The translations under genes and the position numbers were made by a program. The notes below the pieces were generated by a model, which was not told the DNA's origin, made no database searches, and saw only the letters and a program-made list of their open reading frames with translations. Below are positions 33,841-43,450 of a stretch of 64,000 nt of DNA, one piece after another (the stretch's first letter is position 1; the number at the start of each line of letters is the position of its first letter). The stretch covers positions 22,693 to 86,692 of the forward strand of contig NZ_NOVE01000010.1 of assembly GCF_002265625.1 (NCBI RefSeq). Direction: 5' to 3'. The DNA is from Prevotella sp. 885 (GTDB lineage: Bacteria; Bacteroidota; Bacteroidia; Bacteroidales; Bacteroidaceae).

Positions 33841-35358
33841 ATGTCAGAGAGAAAAGTAAGGGTGCGTTTCGCACCGAGTCCTACAGGACCTTTGCACATC
33901 GGTGGTGTGCGTACAGCATTGTATAACTATCTTTTCGCCCGCCAGCACGGCGGAGACCTGGTGTTCCGCATTGAGGACACCGACTCTCACCGCTTCGTTC
34001 CCGGAGCAGAGGAATATATCATCGAATCGTTCCGCTGGCTCGGCATCAAGTTTGACGAGGGTGTGAGCTTCGGCGGCAATCACGGACCTTACCGTCAGAG
34101 CGAGCGTCGCGCCATATACAAGAAGTACGTTGACCAGCTCCTTGCTGACGGCAAGGCTTACATCGCCTTCGATACGCCCGAACAGCTCGAAGCCAAGCGT
34201 GCCGCTGTGCAGAACTTCCAGTACGACGCACGCACACGTCAGGAGATGACCAACTCGCTCACTCTTCCGAAGGAGGAGGTGGAGCGCCGCATCGCCGACG
34301 GCGAACAGTATGTGGTACGCTTCAAGGTGGAGCCCGGAATAGAGGTGCACGTGAACGATATGATCCGCGGCGACGTCAAGATAAAGAGCGACATTCTGGA
34401 CGACAAGGTGCTCTATAAGAGCGCTGACGAGCTGCCCACATACCACCTTGCCAACATCGTGGACGACCATCTCATGGAGATAACACACGTAATCCGTGGC
34501 GAGGAATGGCTTCCGTCAGCCCCACTGCACGTGCTTCTCTATCGTGCCTTCGGTTGGGAAGACACCATGCCTACCTTCGCTCACCTGCCGCTGCTCCTCA
34601 AGCCCGAGGGCAAGGGCAAGCTATCGAAGCGTGACGGCGACCGTCTCGGATTCCCCGTATTCCCGCTGGAGTGGCACGACCCGAAGACCGGCGACATCTC
34701 TTCAGGCTATCGCGAGAGCGGCTACTTCCCCGAAGCAGTCGTAAACTTCCTGGCTCTGCTCGGATGGAACCCCGGTACGGAGCAGGAGCTCTTCTCGCTG
34801 GACGAGCTTGTGGAGCAGTTCGACATACACAAGTGCTCGAAGTCAGGCGCCAAGTTTGACTATCAGAAGGGCATGTGGTTTAATCATGAGTATATCCTCC
34901 GCAAGTCTAACGAGGAGATTGCACGACTCTTCGCTCCCATCGTAGCCAACAACGGCGTGGACGAGAGCATGGAGCGCATCACCAAGGTGGTGTCAATGAT
35001 GAAGGACCGCGTAAGCTTCGTAAAGGAGCTCTGGCCTCTCTGCTCATTCTTCTTCATCGCTCCGCTGGAGTATGACGAGAAGACAGTCAAGAAGCGCTGG
35101 AAGGCAGACTCGGCTAAGGTGATGACCGAACTGGCAGAGGTGCTTGAGGGCATCGACGACTTCTCCGTAGAAGGTCAGGAACCCATCGTGATGAAGTGGG
35201 TGGAAGAGAAGGGATATAAGCTCGGCGACGTTATGAACGCCTTCCGTCTTGCCCTCGTCGGAATCGGCAAGGGTCCCGGAATGTTCGATATCTCAGCCTT
35301 CCTCGGCAAGGAAGAGACGCTCGCTCGTCTCCGCAAAGCCGTAGAGGTGCTTAAGTAA
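33841..35358 (+). CDS. gltX: Glutamate--tRNA ligase
   Basis: The 505-residue class I aminoacyl-tRNA synthetase charges tRNA-Glu in the cytoplasm. The HIGH-equivalent motif HIGG is at 19-22 ([20 protein letters not shown]). The KMSKS-equivalent is KLSKR (about 260-264). EDTDSHRF, the [20 protein letters not shown] segment and the C-terminal anticodon-binding domain are present at normal length. It is followed after 36 nt by waaA in the same direction, so the two may be co-transcribed. Confidence 0.97.
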   Translation: MSERKVRVRFAPSPTGPLHIGGVRTALYNYLFARQHGGDLVFRIEDTDSHRFVPGAEEYIIESFRWLGIKFDEGVSFGGNHGPYRQSERRAIYKKYVDQLLADGKAYIAFDTPEQLEAKRAAVQNFQYDARTRQEMTNSLTLPKEEVERRIADGEQYVVRFKVEPGIEVHVNDMIRGDVKIKSDILDDKVLYKSADELPTYHLANIVDDHLMEITHVIRGEEWLPSAPLHVLLYRAFGWEDTMPTFAHLPLLLKPEGKGKLSKRDGDRLGFPVFPLEWHDPKTGDISSGYRESGYFPEAVVNFLALLGWNPGTEQELFSLDELVEQFDIHKCSKSGAKFDYQKGMWFNHEYILRKSNEEIARLFAPIVANNGVDESMERITKVVSMMKDRVSFVKELWPLCSFFFIAPLEYDEKTVKKRWKADSAKVMTELAEVLEGIDDFSVEGQEPIVMKWVEEKGYKLGDVMNAFRLALVGIGKGPGMFDISAFLGKEETLARLRKAVEVLK

Positions 35359-35394
35359 GAATAAGCACACATCCATCCACAACCAAACAAAGAA

Positions 35395-36642
35395 ATGTAT
35401 AACATAGTCATCTACTTGTACCTGACCGGCGTCGCCATAGCCAGCCTCTTCAGCGAGAAGGTGAAGAAGATGTGGCGAGGGGAACGTCAGACCATAAAGC
35501 TGCTCCGCGAGAAGGTCGACCCCGACGCTAAGTATGTATGGTTTCATGCGGCTTCGCTCGGCGAGTTCGAGCAGGGCCGCCCGCTTATGGAGCGTCTGCG
35601 CCAGACCCATCCCGAATACAAGATTCTGCTCACCTTCTTCTCGCCTTCGGGCTACGAGGTGCGCAAGGACTATAAGGGAGCCGACATCGTCTGCTATCTG
35701 CCCCTCGACACCATCCGCAATTCGCGTAGGTTCCTGAGGGCTGTGCGTCCTGTCATGGCATTCTTTATCAAGTACGAGTTCTGGTACAACTACTTCCACA
35801 TCCTTCAGCATCGTGGCGTGCCCATCTACAGCGTGTCGAGCATCTTCCGCAAGGACCAGGTGTTCTTCCGTTGGTATGGCAAGCAGTACGGCAAGGTGCT
35901 GAGTTGCGTGACGCGCTTCTTCGTGCAGAACGAGGAGAGCGACCGTCTGCTGCGCACCATTGGCATAGATGCCTCGGAGGTGGTGGGCGACACCCGCTTC
36001 GACCGTGTACTCCAGATTCGCGACGCTGCCAAGCCATTGCCCATCGTGGATGCGTTCCGCAAGGGCAGGACAGACGGCGGAGACGGACCGGAACATAAGG
36101 TGTTCGTGGCAGGATCGTCATGGGGACCGGATGAGGATATCTTCATCCGCTACTTCAATGAGCATCCCGAATGGCGTCTGATAATAGCTCCGCACGTCAT
36201 CAGCGAGGACCATCTCAAGCAGATTCTCTCAAAGCTGCGCCGCAAGACCGTGCGCTACACGCAGACCACACCCGAGGAGGCAGCTACGGCTGAATGTCTG
36301 ATCATAGACTGTTTCGGCCTTCTCTCATCGGTATACAACTATGGCGACGTGGCATACGTGGGAGGCGGATTCGGTGTTGGCATCCACAACGTGCTGGAAG
36401 CGGCAGTATGGAGCATGCCGGTGTTCTTCGGTCCAAACAACGCACACTTCCAGGAAGCGCAATGGCTGAAGGCATCGCAGGGTGGCATCGAGATAACGGC
36501 GTACGACGATTTCGCTGCTATGATGAACCGCTTCATCGCCGACCCGAAGCTCATAGAGGAGCGTGGCAAGGCTGCTGCAGAGGTTGTGGACAAGCATACG
36601 GGAGCAACAGAAGCCATACTGAAGGCCGTAGGGCTGAAGTAA
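35395..36642 (+). CDS. waaA: 3-deoxy-D-manno-octulosonic acid (Kdo) transferase
   Basis: The 415-residue GT30 enzyme adds Kdo to lipid IV-A at the inner membrane, a late essential step in lipid A-core assembly. An N-terminal membrane anchor (about 3-20) is followed by HAASLGEFEQGRPL (about 51-64), holding the conserved Glu of the family. Further motifs: IKYEFWYNYFH, GDTRFDRV and GGFGVGIHNVLEAAVWSMPVFFGPN in the C-terminal donor-binding domain. Length and order fit WaaA/KdtA. Follows gltX closely. Confidence 0.95.
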   Translation: MYNIVIYLYLTGVAIASLFSEKVKKMWRGERQTIKLLREKVDPDAKYVWFHAASLGEFEQGRPLMERLRQTHPEYKILLTFFSPSGYEVRKDYKGADIVCYLPLDTIRNSRRFLRAVRPVMAFFIKYEFWYNYFHILQHRGVPIYSVSSIFRKDQVFFRWYGKQYGKVLSCVTRFFVQNEESDRLLRTIGIDASEVVGDTRFDRVLQIRDAAKPLPIVDAFRKGRTDGGDGPEHKVFVAGSSWGPDEDIFIRYFNEHPEWRLIIAPHVISEDHLKQILSKLRRKTVRYTQTTPEEAATAECLIIDCFGLLSSVYNYGDVAYVGGGFGVGIHNVLEAAVWSMPVFFGPNNAHFQEAQWLKASQGGIEITAYDDFAAMMNRFIADPKLIEERGKAAAEVVDKHTGATEAILKAVGLK

Positions 36643-36657
36643 CTTCAGACAAACATA

Positions 36658-36722
36658 AAAGACAGCAAAGCCAACGATTTGTATATGGCATACCATATCA
36701 ATTCGTTGGCTTTGCTGTCTTT
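36658..36722. terminator. Long bidirectional hairpin between waaA and fucP
   Basis: Perfect 20-bp arms (AAAGACAGCAAAGCCAACGA and its complement) enclose a 25-nt loop containing a second small stem (ATATGG/CCATAT). Located between convergent waaA and fucP. The arm ends are A-rich/T-rich, fitting a terminator used from both sides. Confidence 0.75.
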
Positions 36723-36783
36723 ATTTGTTTATATACTAACCGAACTTTAGCAAGTTCACTATACTAATATGTATCTTTCTATT

Positions 36784-38097
36784 CTATTCCGTTCCACTCA
36801 TGCTGCGTCGCCATGTTCTCAAGCCGTAGATGGCGATAACCACGAAGCAGATGAAGGGAAGGACGAAGGATACGTTTACGGCGGGCATACCGATGACGGT
36901 GCCGCGGTCGATGATGGAAGCCTGGAGCGGGGGCAGAACGCTACCGCCGAGGATGGACATGATGAGTCCGGCTGCACCAAACTTGGCGTCATCGCCGAGT
37001 CCTGTCAATGCAATACCGTAAATCGTGGGGAACATCAGCGACATGCAGGCGCTTACTCCAACGAGGCAATAGAGGCCCATACGGTCCTGCAGGAATATCA
37101 CGCCGACTGTTAGCACACCGCCAGCGATGGCGAGAAGCATCAGCAGTCGTCCCGTATTGATGTAGCGGAGGAGGAAGGTGCAGATGAATCGTGAGCAACA
37201 GAATATCACCATTGCCACAATATTATATTGCTGCGACAGCACCTCTGCCTGCTGTTCTGCCATGCCTTCAGCCATAAACACGCGTGTGCCGTACTGGATG
37301 ATGAAGGTCCAGCACATAATCTGGACGCCCACATAGAAGAACTGCGCTATGACTCCCTCACGGTAATGTGGCAGCGAGAAGATGCGGCGCAGGGTGGGAA
37401 TGAAGTTGATGGCGTGGTTCTTGTCGCCGTTCTTCGGCATTCGCCAGAAGAGGATGACGAGGAACATGACGAGGATTACGAGGCCGATGACCAGGTAAGG
37501 TCCGATAAGCACGGAAAGGTCGTATTCCTTTACAGCCTCAAACTCACTTTCGCTGAGCTGCGTACGTGATGCCGTATCGAGCGGATTGAGCTTTGCCTGG
37601 ATGAAGTTCATCGCCACGAACATGCCGAGCAGCGATCCCATAGGATTGAACGACTGCGCCAGATTCAGTCGGCGTGTGGCTGTTTCCTCCGTTCCCATAG
37701 AGAGAACATAGGGATTGCTGGACGTCTCAAGAAACGAAAGACCGCAGGTAAGGATGAAGTAAGCGAGCAGGAAAGGATAATAGTCGCCCGTCATCTTGGC
37801 GGGATAGAAGAGGAAAGCGCCGAGTGCGTACAGACCGAGTCCGACGAGGACGCCAGCCTTATAGCTGAAGCGGCGGATGAAGATGGCGGCGGGGAACGCC
37901 ATTGCAAAGTAGCCTCCGTAGAACGCCACCTGCACAAGAGCGCCGTCAGTGGCTGACATACGGAATATCTTTGAGAATGCTTTCACCATCGGATTGGTGA
38001 TATCGTTAGCAAATCCCCACAGCGCGAAGCAAGACGTGATGAGGATAAAGGGGACGACATAGCTTACGCCGTCCTTTGAAAGTATTGACTGTTTCAT
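36784..38097 (-). CDS. fucP: L-fucose:H+ symporter
   Basis: The 437-residue MFS transporter of the FucP type has about twelve membrane helices. Typical features: SCFALWGFANDITNPMVKAF (about 22-41, includes the conserved acidic residue in helix 1), GLSFLETSSNPYVLSMG and RLNLAQSFNPMGSLLG. These match sugar:proton symporters of the FHS family. It is the last gene of the minus-strand fuc operon, 16 nt after the kinase. Substrate L-fucose is inferred from family plus operon partners. Confidence 0.9.
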   Translation of the reverse strand: MKQSILSKDGVSYVVPFILITSCFALWGFANDITNPMVKAFSKIFRMSATDGALVQVAFYGGYFAMAFPAAIFIRRFSYKAGVLVGLGLYALGAFLFYPAKMTGDYYPFLLAYFILTCGLSFLETSSNPYVLSMGTEETATRRLNLAQSFNPMGSLLGMFVAMNFIQAKLNPLDTASRTQLSESEFEAVKEYDLSVLIGPYLVIGLVILVMFLVILFWRMPKNGDKNHAINFIPTLRRIFSLPHYREGVIAQFFYVGVQIMCWTFIIQYGTRVFMAEGMAEQQAEVLSQQYNIVAMVIFCCSRFICTFLLRYINTGRLLMLLAIAGGVLTVGVIFLQDRMGLYCLVGVSACMSLMFPTIYGIALTGLGDDAKFGAAGLIMSILGGSVLPPLQASIIDRGTVIGMPAVNVSFVLPFICFVVIAIYGLRTWRRSMSGTE

Positions 38098-38113
38098 TCT
38101 TTTAGGTTAGTAT

Positions 38114-39520
38114 TTACATGCTGTCTCTTACTATCTGCCTCATCTCTCCCACTCCACTTACTTCGCCCTTGGCAAGTGCCTGCGTAAGGATGTTGCCCAT
38201 ACCGGTGGCTTCCACGGGTCCTGCCATGACGGGGATGCCGAGTGCCTGTTGGGTAAGGGTGTTGAGGAGCTGGTTCTGCGATCCGCCACCGATGATGTGG
38301 AGGCAGCGTATGGGTTGAGGCAGCATATCGTTAAGGTGGCTTACAGCCTTGGCATAACGTGCGGCAAGCGACTGCAACACTACGCGAGCTGTCTCTGCCT
38401 TGGTCTGCGGCACGATCATGCCGTGGCTGTGGCAGTAAGCGTTGATGGCACGTTGCATGGACTGCGGGTTCTGGAAAGCCTCGTCGTCCACGGGGATAAG
38501 GGCGTCGGTCTTCACCTCTGCAGCAGCTGCGAGCAGCGGTCCGTATTCCTGCGGGGCGCCTTCCTCGCTCCATTCTGCCATCAGACGCTGCAGTATCCAC
38601 ATGCCGGTGATGTTCTGGAGGAACGTTATCTTACCCCCTACTCCACCCTCGTTGGTGAATCCTGCCGCGCGTGCCTGCTCGGTAAGGATGGGCTTGTCCG
38701 TCTCTACGCCCAGCAACGACCACGTGCCTGAGCTGAGGAATGCCACGGGACACTCGTCGTTGGCGGCTGGCACAGCAGCCACGGCGCTTGCCGTGTCGTG
38801 CGAACCGACAGCGATGACGTCCACACGTCCCAGTCCTGTCTCTTCGGCGATGTCCTCGCGGAGTTGTCCGCGGACCGTTCCGGGCATTACTATCGGGCAG
38901 AAAAGGCGGCGGTCCAGTCCGAGACTGTCAATGAGAGCCCAGTCCCAGTCGCGCTTTTCAGCGTCGAGCATTTCCGACGTTGAGGCAATGGTGTATTCGG
39001 TGTTGGCCTCTCCGGTAAGGAAGAAGGAGAAGAGGTCTGGCGTGAAGAGCAGTCGGTCGGCGATGTCGAGCTGCGGGCTGCCAGCCTTCTTCATGCTAAG
39101 AAGCTGGAAGAGAGTGTTGATGTCCATCACCTGCGTGCCGTTGACGGCATAATGTGCGGTGGCGTCCACCTCCTTGAAGAACTCAGCAGCCATTCCTTTC
39201 GTGCGTTCGTCGCGATAGCAGACGGGATTGCTGACGAGGCATCCGTTGCGGTCGACGAGTCCGAAGTCCACACCCCACGTGTCCACGGCTATTCCCTTCA
39301 CGTCCAGTTTCAAGGCAGCCGCCTTGCGTAGTCCTTCCTTCATGTCGGCAAAGAGTGCGGGGAAGTCCCAGTAGAGTCGTTCTCCGAGACGCACCTGCCG
39401 GTTTGTGAAACGGTGTATCACCTGCATGTCAAGGCGCTTCTTTCCGTCCTCTCCAGCGGTGAGTGTTCCGGCGATGACGCGTCCTGAGCCACCACCAAAG
39501 TCGATTGCCAAATATGTCAT
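38114..39520 (-). CDS. fucK: L-fuculokinase (RhaB-like FGGY kinase)
   Basis: The 468-residue FGGY carbohydrate kinase has the phosphate-1 motif DFGGGSGR (7-14), IAVDTWGVDFGLVD (about 77-90) and a C-terminal IIGGGSQNQLLNTLTQQALG ATP-site segment. By sequence it is closer to rhamnulokinases than to E. coli FucK, as is usual in Bacteroidales. Its place between fucA and fucP argues for L-fuculose (possibly also rhamnulose) as substrate, giving L-fuculose-1-phosphate in the cytoplasm. Confidence 0.85.
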   Translation of the reverse strand: MTYLAIDFGGGSGRVIAGTLTAGEDGKKRLDMQVIHRFTNRQVRLGERLYWDFPALFADMKEGLRKAAALKLDVKGIAVDTWGVDFGLVDRNGCLVSNPVCYRDERTKGMAAEFFKEVDATAHYAVNGTQVMDINTLFQLLSMKKAGSPQLDIADRLLFTPDLFSFFLTGEANTEYTIASTSEMLDAEKRDWDWALIDSLGLDRRLFCPIVMPGTVRGQLREDIAEETGLGRVDVIAVGSHDTASAVAAVPAANDECPVAFLSSGTWSLLGVETDKPILTEQARAAGFTNEGGVGGKITFLQNITGMWILQRLMAEWSEEGAPQEYGPLLAAAAEVKTDALIPVDDEAFQNPQSMQRAINAYCHSHGMIVPQTKAETARVVLQSLAARYAKAVSHLNDMLPQPIRCLHIIGGGSQNQLLNTLTQQALGIPVMAGPVEATGMGNILTQALAKGEVSGVGEMRQIVRDSM

Positions 39521-39541
39521 TTGAAGAGTCGTTTAAAATTA

Positions 39542-39660
39542 AATTGAGAGTTGAAGGTTGAGAGTTGAAAGTTATGATTACTTTGATTGCTAATTATCAG
39601 CTTTAAACATCAACTAATCATCGCTCTCAATTCTCAACTTTCAACTCTCAATTCTTCAAC
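39542..39660. repeat. GAGAGTT-type inverted repeat between fucK and fucA
   Basis: TTGAGAGTTGAA arrays at the left and TTCAACTCTCAA arrays at the right flank an 55-nt centre (ATGATTACTTTGATTGCTAATTATCAG). A homologous unit lies on the other side of fucA. Transcribed, the arms would form one long stem. Confidence 0.7.
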
Positions 39661-39671
39661 TTTATATGTTT

Positions 39672-40310
39672 TTACTTCGTCACCTTTCCGAGTACATAAG
39701 CCTCGAGGTCGTCTATTTCCTCAGGAGTTAGAGTATTGTAGTGGCCCTGGCTGAGGACGATGATGCGGCAAGCCATCTCGAAGAACATGGCACGCTCGAA
39801 CACCTCGTCGAAGGTCTTGCCGCAAACCACCTGACCATGCTTGAGCATAAGGGCGGAATTGTGGTCCTTGAGAGCTGCCTTCACAGCCTCTGCCAACTCT
39901 GGCGAACCGGGACGGAAGTAAGGTATTACGGGAATTTCTCTTCCCACGTGGCACGGCACCTCCGCTGTTACGTTAAAGTCCTTCGGTGTCTCCTGCATGC
40001 ACGAAACCACCGTGGCATACTTCGACTGGAAGTGGAGCACTACGTCGCAGTCGGGACGCTCACGGAGAACGCCAAGATGGAAACCGCTCTCCATCGAAGG
40101 CTTCACGCCGTTAAGCACCTCGCCGTCTGCCACACGGCAGACTGCCACCTTCTCCTTGGGGAGTGTAGGCACCCAAGAGCCTGTGCCCGAAACAAGCGCT
40201 TCGTCGCCGATGCGCCATGAAATGTTACCGCTTGAGCAAAGGGTCAAGCCAGCGTCGCCCACACGATGGGCCTGACGCAGAAATTCCTGTATCTGATAGT
40301 CCTGTATCAT
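39672..40310 (-). CDS. fucA: L-fuculose-1-phosphate aldolase (class II)
   Basis: 212 residues from the ATG at 40310 (MIQDYQIQEFL). A longer ORF starting at 40385 is rejected because its first 25 codons come from the GAGAGTT repeat. The class II aldolase/adducin fold is visible: AGLTLCSSGNISWR (substrate phosphate loop), ESGFHLGVL, VVLHFQSKYATVVSC with the zinc-binding histidine, and ALMLKHGQVVCGKT with another. It splits fuculose-1-phosphate into DHAP and L-lactaldehyde in the cytoplasm. It sits between fucI and fucK in the operon. Confidence 0.88.
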   Translation of the reverse strand: MIQDYQIQEFLRQAHRVGDAGLTLCSSGNISWRIGDEALVSGTGSWVPTLPKEKVAVCRVADGEVLNGVKPSMESGFHLGVLRERPDCDVVLHFQSKYATVVSCMQETPKDFNVTAEVPCHVGREIPVIPYFRPGSPELAEAVKAALKDHNSALMLKHGQVVCGKTFDEVFERAMFFEMACRIIVLSQGHYNTLTPEEIDDLEAYVLGKVTK

Positions 40311-40321
40311 TTCCTTTTTTT

Positions 40322-40437
40322 GTTGAGAGTTGAGAGTTAAGAGTTGAGAGTTATGATTACCTTGACTGATAATTTTCAGTTTCATTGTCTTATACAGCGA
40401 AACATATCATAACTTTCAACTCTCAACTTTCAATTAT
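40322..40437. repeat. GAGAGTT-type inverted repeat between fucA and fucI
   Basis: Same structure and partly the same centre (ATGATTACCTTGACTGATAATTTTCAG) as the repeat on the other side of fucA: left GTTGAGAGTTGAGAGTT array, right AACTTTCAACTCTCAACTTT array. Confidence 0.7.
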
Positions 40438-40440
40438 AAA

Positions 40441-42216
40441 TTACTTATAAATCGGTCCGTAGTTCTTGCAAGCGCGGAAGTCAGCTCCCTCCTTGTCCAT
40501 ACCGAATGCGTTCCATGAAGCGGGACGGAAGATCTGGTCTTCCTCCACGTTGTGCATGCAAACCGGGATGCGGAGCATTGAGCAGAGAGTGATGAGGTCG
40601 GCACCTACGTGGCCGTATGTGATGGCACCGTGGTTGGCTCCCCAGTTGTTCATCACTGAATAGACATCGTTAAACGGAGCCTTGCCCGTAAGACGCGGAG
40701 CGAACCATGTGGTAGGCCATGTCGGGTCGGTGCGCTTGTCCAGAATCTTGTGGATTTCGGGATCGATGTCAACAGTCCATCCCTCTGCGAGCTGCAGAAC
40801 CGGGCCGAGTCCCTTCACGTGGTTGAGGCGGACCATTGTCACGGGCATGCCGCCGCGTGTAAGGAAGTTGGATGAGAAGCCGCCGCCACGGAAGTAGTCG
40901 CGGTTGGCAGGATACCATGTTGTGGCCTTGAGGCAAGCGTCCACGTCCTCGTCCGTCATCTCCCAGAAGTGCTTCATGATGGGGTTGCCCTCAGCGTCAG
41001 AAGCGGCGCCTGATCCGTCCAGAGTGGTAGCGCCTGAGTTGATGAGGTGGATGATGCCGCCGGCAGCGCGTCCGGTGAGTTCCTTGCCGGTAACACGCTT
41101 CACAGCCTCGGGGCTCCAGTATGTGCGCACGTCAGAGAATATCTGGGCGCGACCCGTGAGGAGGTGGTTGAAGAGCATAGCCACACCGTTGCCAGCGTCG
41201 TTCTCCGTAGCGAGAATGATCGGCTCACGTACGCCGTTCCAGTCGAATGAGGTGTTCATAAGAGCCTCGGGATAGTCGCCGTTAGGATAGAAGTCGGTCC
41301 ACTGGCGCTGTCCCTGGAATCCGCCTGCGATGGCGTTATGTCCGATGGCTTCCTCCTTGAATCCGAGTTCCTCAAGGCGCGGGTTGCCGTGCATGAGATC
41401 CTTCATGATAATCATCATCTTCACGATGAACTCCCAGTCCTGGTCTTTCTGCTCGCGTGTCTTTGCCTTCTCTGGACGGTTGGCGATGTCCTCGCCCTCG
41501 TTGGTCATACAGTGCTCACGTGTCCAAGCCATAGCCTTCTCATATTCCACGGGGTCGTATACGCCCTCTGTCATGCGGCGGATGATTTCGGTGAGGTCAA
41601 CGCTCTCGTTGCGCATGCCGAGATACTCCTGGAAGAAGTCGGGATTGACGATTGATCCGGCGATACCCATACAAGCGCTACCCATTGAGAGGTACGACTT
41701 GCCGCGCATCGTGGCAACAGCCTGTGCAGCGCGTGCGAAGCGGAGAATCTTCTCTGCCACATCCTCAGGTATCGAGTCGTCGCCGAGGTCCTGAACGTCG
41801 TGTCCGTAGATGCCGAATGCGGGGAGTCCCTTCTGTGCGTGTGCAGCGAGGACGGCAGCCAGATATACAGCTCCCGGACGCTCCGTACCGTTAAATCCCC
41901 ATACAGCCTTCGGCCAGTGCGGGTTCATGTCCATAGTCTCTGCACCGTAGCACCAGCAAGATGTCACGGTGATGGTGGAGCCGACGCCCTCACGCTCGAA
42001 CTTCTCGGCGCAAGCAGCACTCTCTCCCACGCGTCCTATAGTAGTGTCGGCGATTACGCACTCCACTGGCGAACCGTCGATATTGCGGAGATTGTCTGTG
42101 ATGAGTTTTGCCACTGAGCGGGCAAGGTTCATTGTCTTCTCTTCGAGGCTTTCGCGTACGCCGCCCTGACGTCCGTCAATAGTGGGGCGTATGCCAATCT
42201 TAGGAAATTTACTCAT
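40441..42216 (-). CDS. fucI: L-fucose isomerase
   Basis: The 591-residue enzyme converts L-fucose to L-fuculose. Family signatures: [24 protein letters not shown] at the N-terminus; [23 protein letters not shown] (about 333-341) and [12 protein letters not shown] (about 354-365), which hold the Mn-binding Glu and Asp; and [10 protein letters not shown] (about 530-539) with the third ligand His. Length equals the E. coli enzyme. First gene of the fuc operon (I-A-K-P), the order known from Bacteroides but without an adjacent fucR. Confidence 0.96.
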   Translation of the reverse strand: MSKFPKIGIRPTIDGRQGGVRESLEEKTMNLARSVAKLITDNLRNIDGSPVECVIADTTIGRVGESAACAEKFEREGVGSTITVTSCWCYGAETMDMNPHWPKAVWGFNGTERPGAVYLAAVLAAHAQKGLPAFGIYGHDVQDLGDDSIPEDVAEKILRFARAAQAVATMRGKSYLSMGSACMGIAGSIVNPDFFQEYLGMRNESVDLTEIIRRMTEGVYDPVEYEKAMAWTREHCMTNEGEDIANRPEKAKTREQKDQDWEFIVKMMIIMKDLMHGNPRLEELGFKEEAIGHNAIAGGFQGQRQWTDFYPNGDYPEALMNTSFDWNGVREPIILATENDAGNGVAMLFNHLLTGRAQIFSDVRTYWSPEAVKRVTGKELTGRAAGGIIHLINSGATTLDGSGAASDAEGNPIMKHFWEMTDEDVDACLKATTWYPANRDYFRGGGFSSNFLTRGGMPVTMVRLNHVKGLGPVLQLAEGWTVDIDPEIHKILDKRTDPTWPTTWFAPRLTGKAPFNDVYSVMNNWGANHGAITYGHVGADLITLCSMLRIPVCMHNVEEDQIFRPASWNAFGMDKEGADFRACKNYGPIYK

Positions 42217-42296
42217 AATCTTTAGGTTTTTATGATTTTATGGTTTTTAAGTATTGTAAGTTCTTATATATAATGTATGGTTTATTAGGCGTGATA

Positions 42297-42304
42297 CAAA
42301 ATTA
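42297..42304 (-). promoter_or_regulatory. Proximal -7 box for the fuc operon
   Basis: TAATTTTG on the minus strand, about 80 nt before fucI. No clear TTTG at -33. It would avoid the leader terminator upstream. Confidence 0.35.
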
Positions 42305-42454
42305 AGAAAAAGTTAGCAATGAGAAGAAGTATACAATATAATTTTTGTTATAACAAGAAAATATTCGGATTATGCTTCGGAAAAATAGCGAAACTGTAGA
42401 AAAGAATGACGGCGGAACGATTGGTTCCGACGGCTTGACGGTGGGTATATATAC

Positions 42455-42479
42455 AAAAAAAGGGGCTCCGCCGAGTCCC
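42455..42479 (-). terminator. Leader terminator or sRNA terminator upstream of fucI
   Basis: On the minus strand GGGACTC-GGCG-GAGCCCC (one A-C mismatch) is followed by seven T. It lies only about 35-60 nt after a strong promoter and about 240 nt before fucI, so it can act as an attenuator for the fuc operon or end a short independent RNA. Confidence 0.7.
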
Positions 42480-42513
42480 AACCTTTGTTAACCTTAAATC
42501 TAATACCATGAAA
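42455..42513 (-). ncRNA. Putative ~60-nt RNA or attenuator leader upstream of fucI
   Basis: A consensus promoter (42520-42551) and the terminator ending at 42455 delimit a transcript of about 59 nt. It contains an ATG followed by codons reading MVLDLRLTKVG, and the ORF continues to 42348 through the terminator (53 codons), so a translated leader is possible. Conservation of the AAGGTTAACAAAGGTTGGG segment should be checked. Family not recognised. Confidence 0.45.
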
Positions 42514-42519
42514 AACATT

Positions 42520-42551
42520 GCAAAGATATAGGTATTTGATGAAACGGCAAA
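42520..42551 (-). promoter_or_regulatory. Consensus promoter upstream of fucI
   Basis: TTTG (complement of 42548-42551), 19 nt, TATCTTTGC (complement of 42520-42528). Both boxes match perfectly. Confidence 0.75.
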
Positions 42552-42673
42552 GCTTTTGAAGCACAAATTTAACGAAAATGAAACCAAAACCCCTGTTTCT
42601 TGACCTGTGTCAAAGCAAAAAGAGGAAGAAAGGTTACAATCTCGAAGTTTTGACGGGTAGACGGAGGGGGTTT

Positions 42674-42766
42674 GACAGGAAGATATCATCTTTAGACAGG
42701 AAGACAGGAAGACATGTTTTTCAGACAGGAAGACAGGAAGACATGATCTTTAGACAGGAAGACATC
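42674..42766. repeat. GACAGGAAGACA tandem repeat, left arm of the repeat island
   Basis: Six degenerate copies of GACAGGAA(GACAT) with spacers such as CATCTTTA. A related array of the complementary sequence (TGTCTTC.TGTC) lies at 44018-44132, so the two form inverted flanks of the island. Confidence 0.75.
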
Positions 42767-42793
42767 ATCTTTTTGTTGACGGGAAGCTATGGA

Positions 42794-42970
42794 ACAAACT
42801 TAGGAGGCTATGGCGTCCCGCCGTAGCCACGCACCCACGAACGCAAGCTGATTGAGTATGAGCAGTGGGTTTCTGATGGATACGTGTCCCATCGGGACAC
42901 GGTGCTGATTGGTGTTTCTGCTATGGATGGGTGCGTGGCTACGGCGAGACGCCATAGCCTCCTAAGTTTG
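42794..42970. repeat. Repeat family A, short copy A6
   Basis: About 175 bp with inverted termini (AAACTTAGGAGGCTATGGCG / CGCCATAGCCTCCTAAGTTT) and a reduced interior that still holds GTGTCCCATCGGGACAC and GAGTATGAGCAGTGGGTTTC. Confidence 0.8.
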
Positions 42971-43016
42971 CCTCGACAGCTTGTGAATTGCAGTTTAGTG
43001 GTGAGTTTGCCGCGGT

Positions 43017-43404
43017 AGGCAGGGCTTTGACAAAAACCTTTATCCACAATCCGCTTATGGGCGCAAATCCTATCGGATTTAAATAAAAGGCTTTACATTA
43101 GGTCTTACGAGAACCAGTTCTCGACAACCTAACATAAAGCCTTTTATTTGTGCACAGCACGCGCCCATAAGCGGAAAAAACAAAGAAAAACACAAACAGG
43201 TGGCTCCCGCCATCCGCTATCTTGTGTTTTTTATGTTTTTCTTTTGTTGGCACAGTGATGCTTCGGCATCACTCATGATATCGTTTGGAGGATGGGTGTC
43301 GAGAGCAACGCTCTCGTAAAGCCCATTCGCCAAACGATATCATGAACCCGTAGGGTGTGCCAACAAAAGGTATGTGGAGAAAGGTTTTTGTCAAAGCCCT
43401 GCCT
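43017..43404 (+). repeat. Repeat family B, full copy B3 (388 bp)
   Basis: Near-identical to B2 along its full length, including the terminal inverted repeats AGGCAGGGCTTTGACAAAAA / TTTTTGTCAAAGCCCTGCCT and all internal stems. Differences from B2 are scattered single bases, several in compensating stem positions (for example TTCTCGACAACC against TTCTCTACAACC in a loop). A degenerate extension GAATTGCAGTTTA..GTGAG flanks it on the left. Confidence 0.9.
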
Positions 43405-43450
43405 AACCGGATTACGCTGACAAATTCCTGTTTATCGGTTAGTTTGCCAG

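Noticed and set aside
40311..40385. Upstream extension of the fucA ORF
   Set aside because: The 25 extra codons are translated GAGAGTT repeat; the ATG at 40310 gives the normal family N-terminus.
42348..42689. 113-codon minus-strand ORF upstream of fucI
   Set aside because: Its start lies upstream of the consensus promoter and it reads through a terminator. Only the part from about 42511 could be translated; treated as a possible leader, not a gene.
42674..42766. GACAGGAAGACA array considered as CRISPR or coding repeats
   Set aside because: Units and spacers are far too short and variable; no open frame of note.
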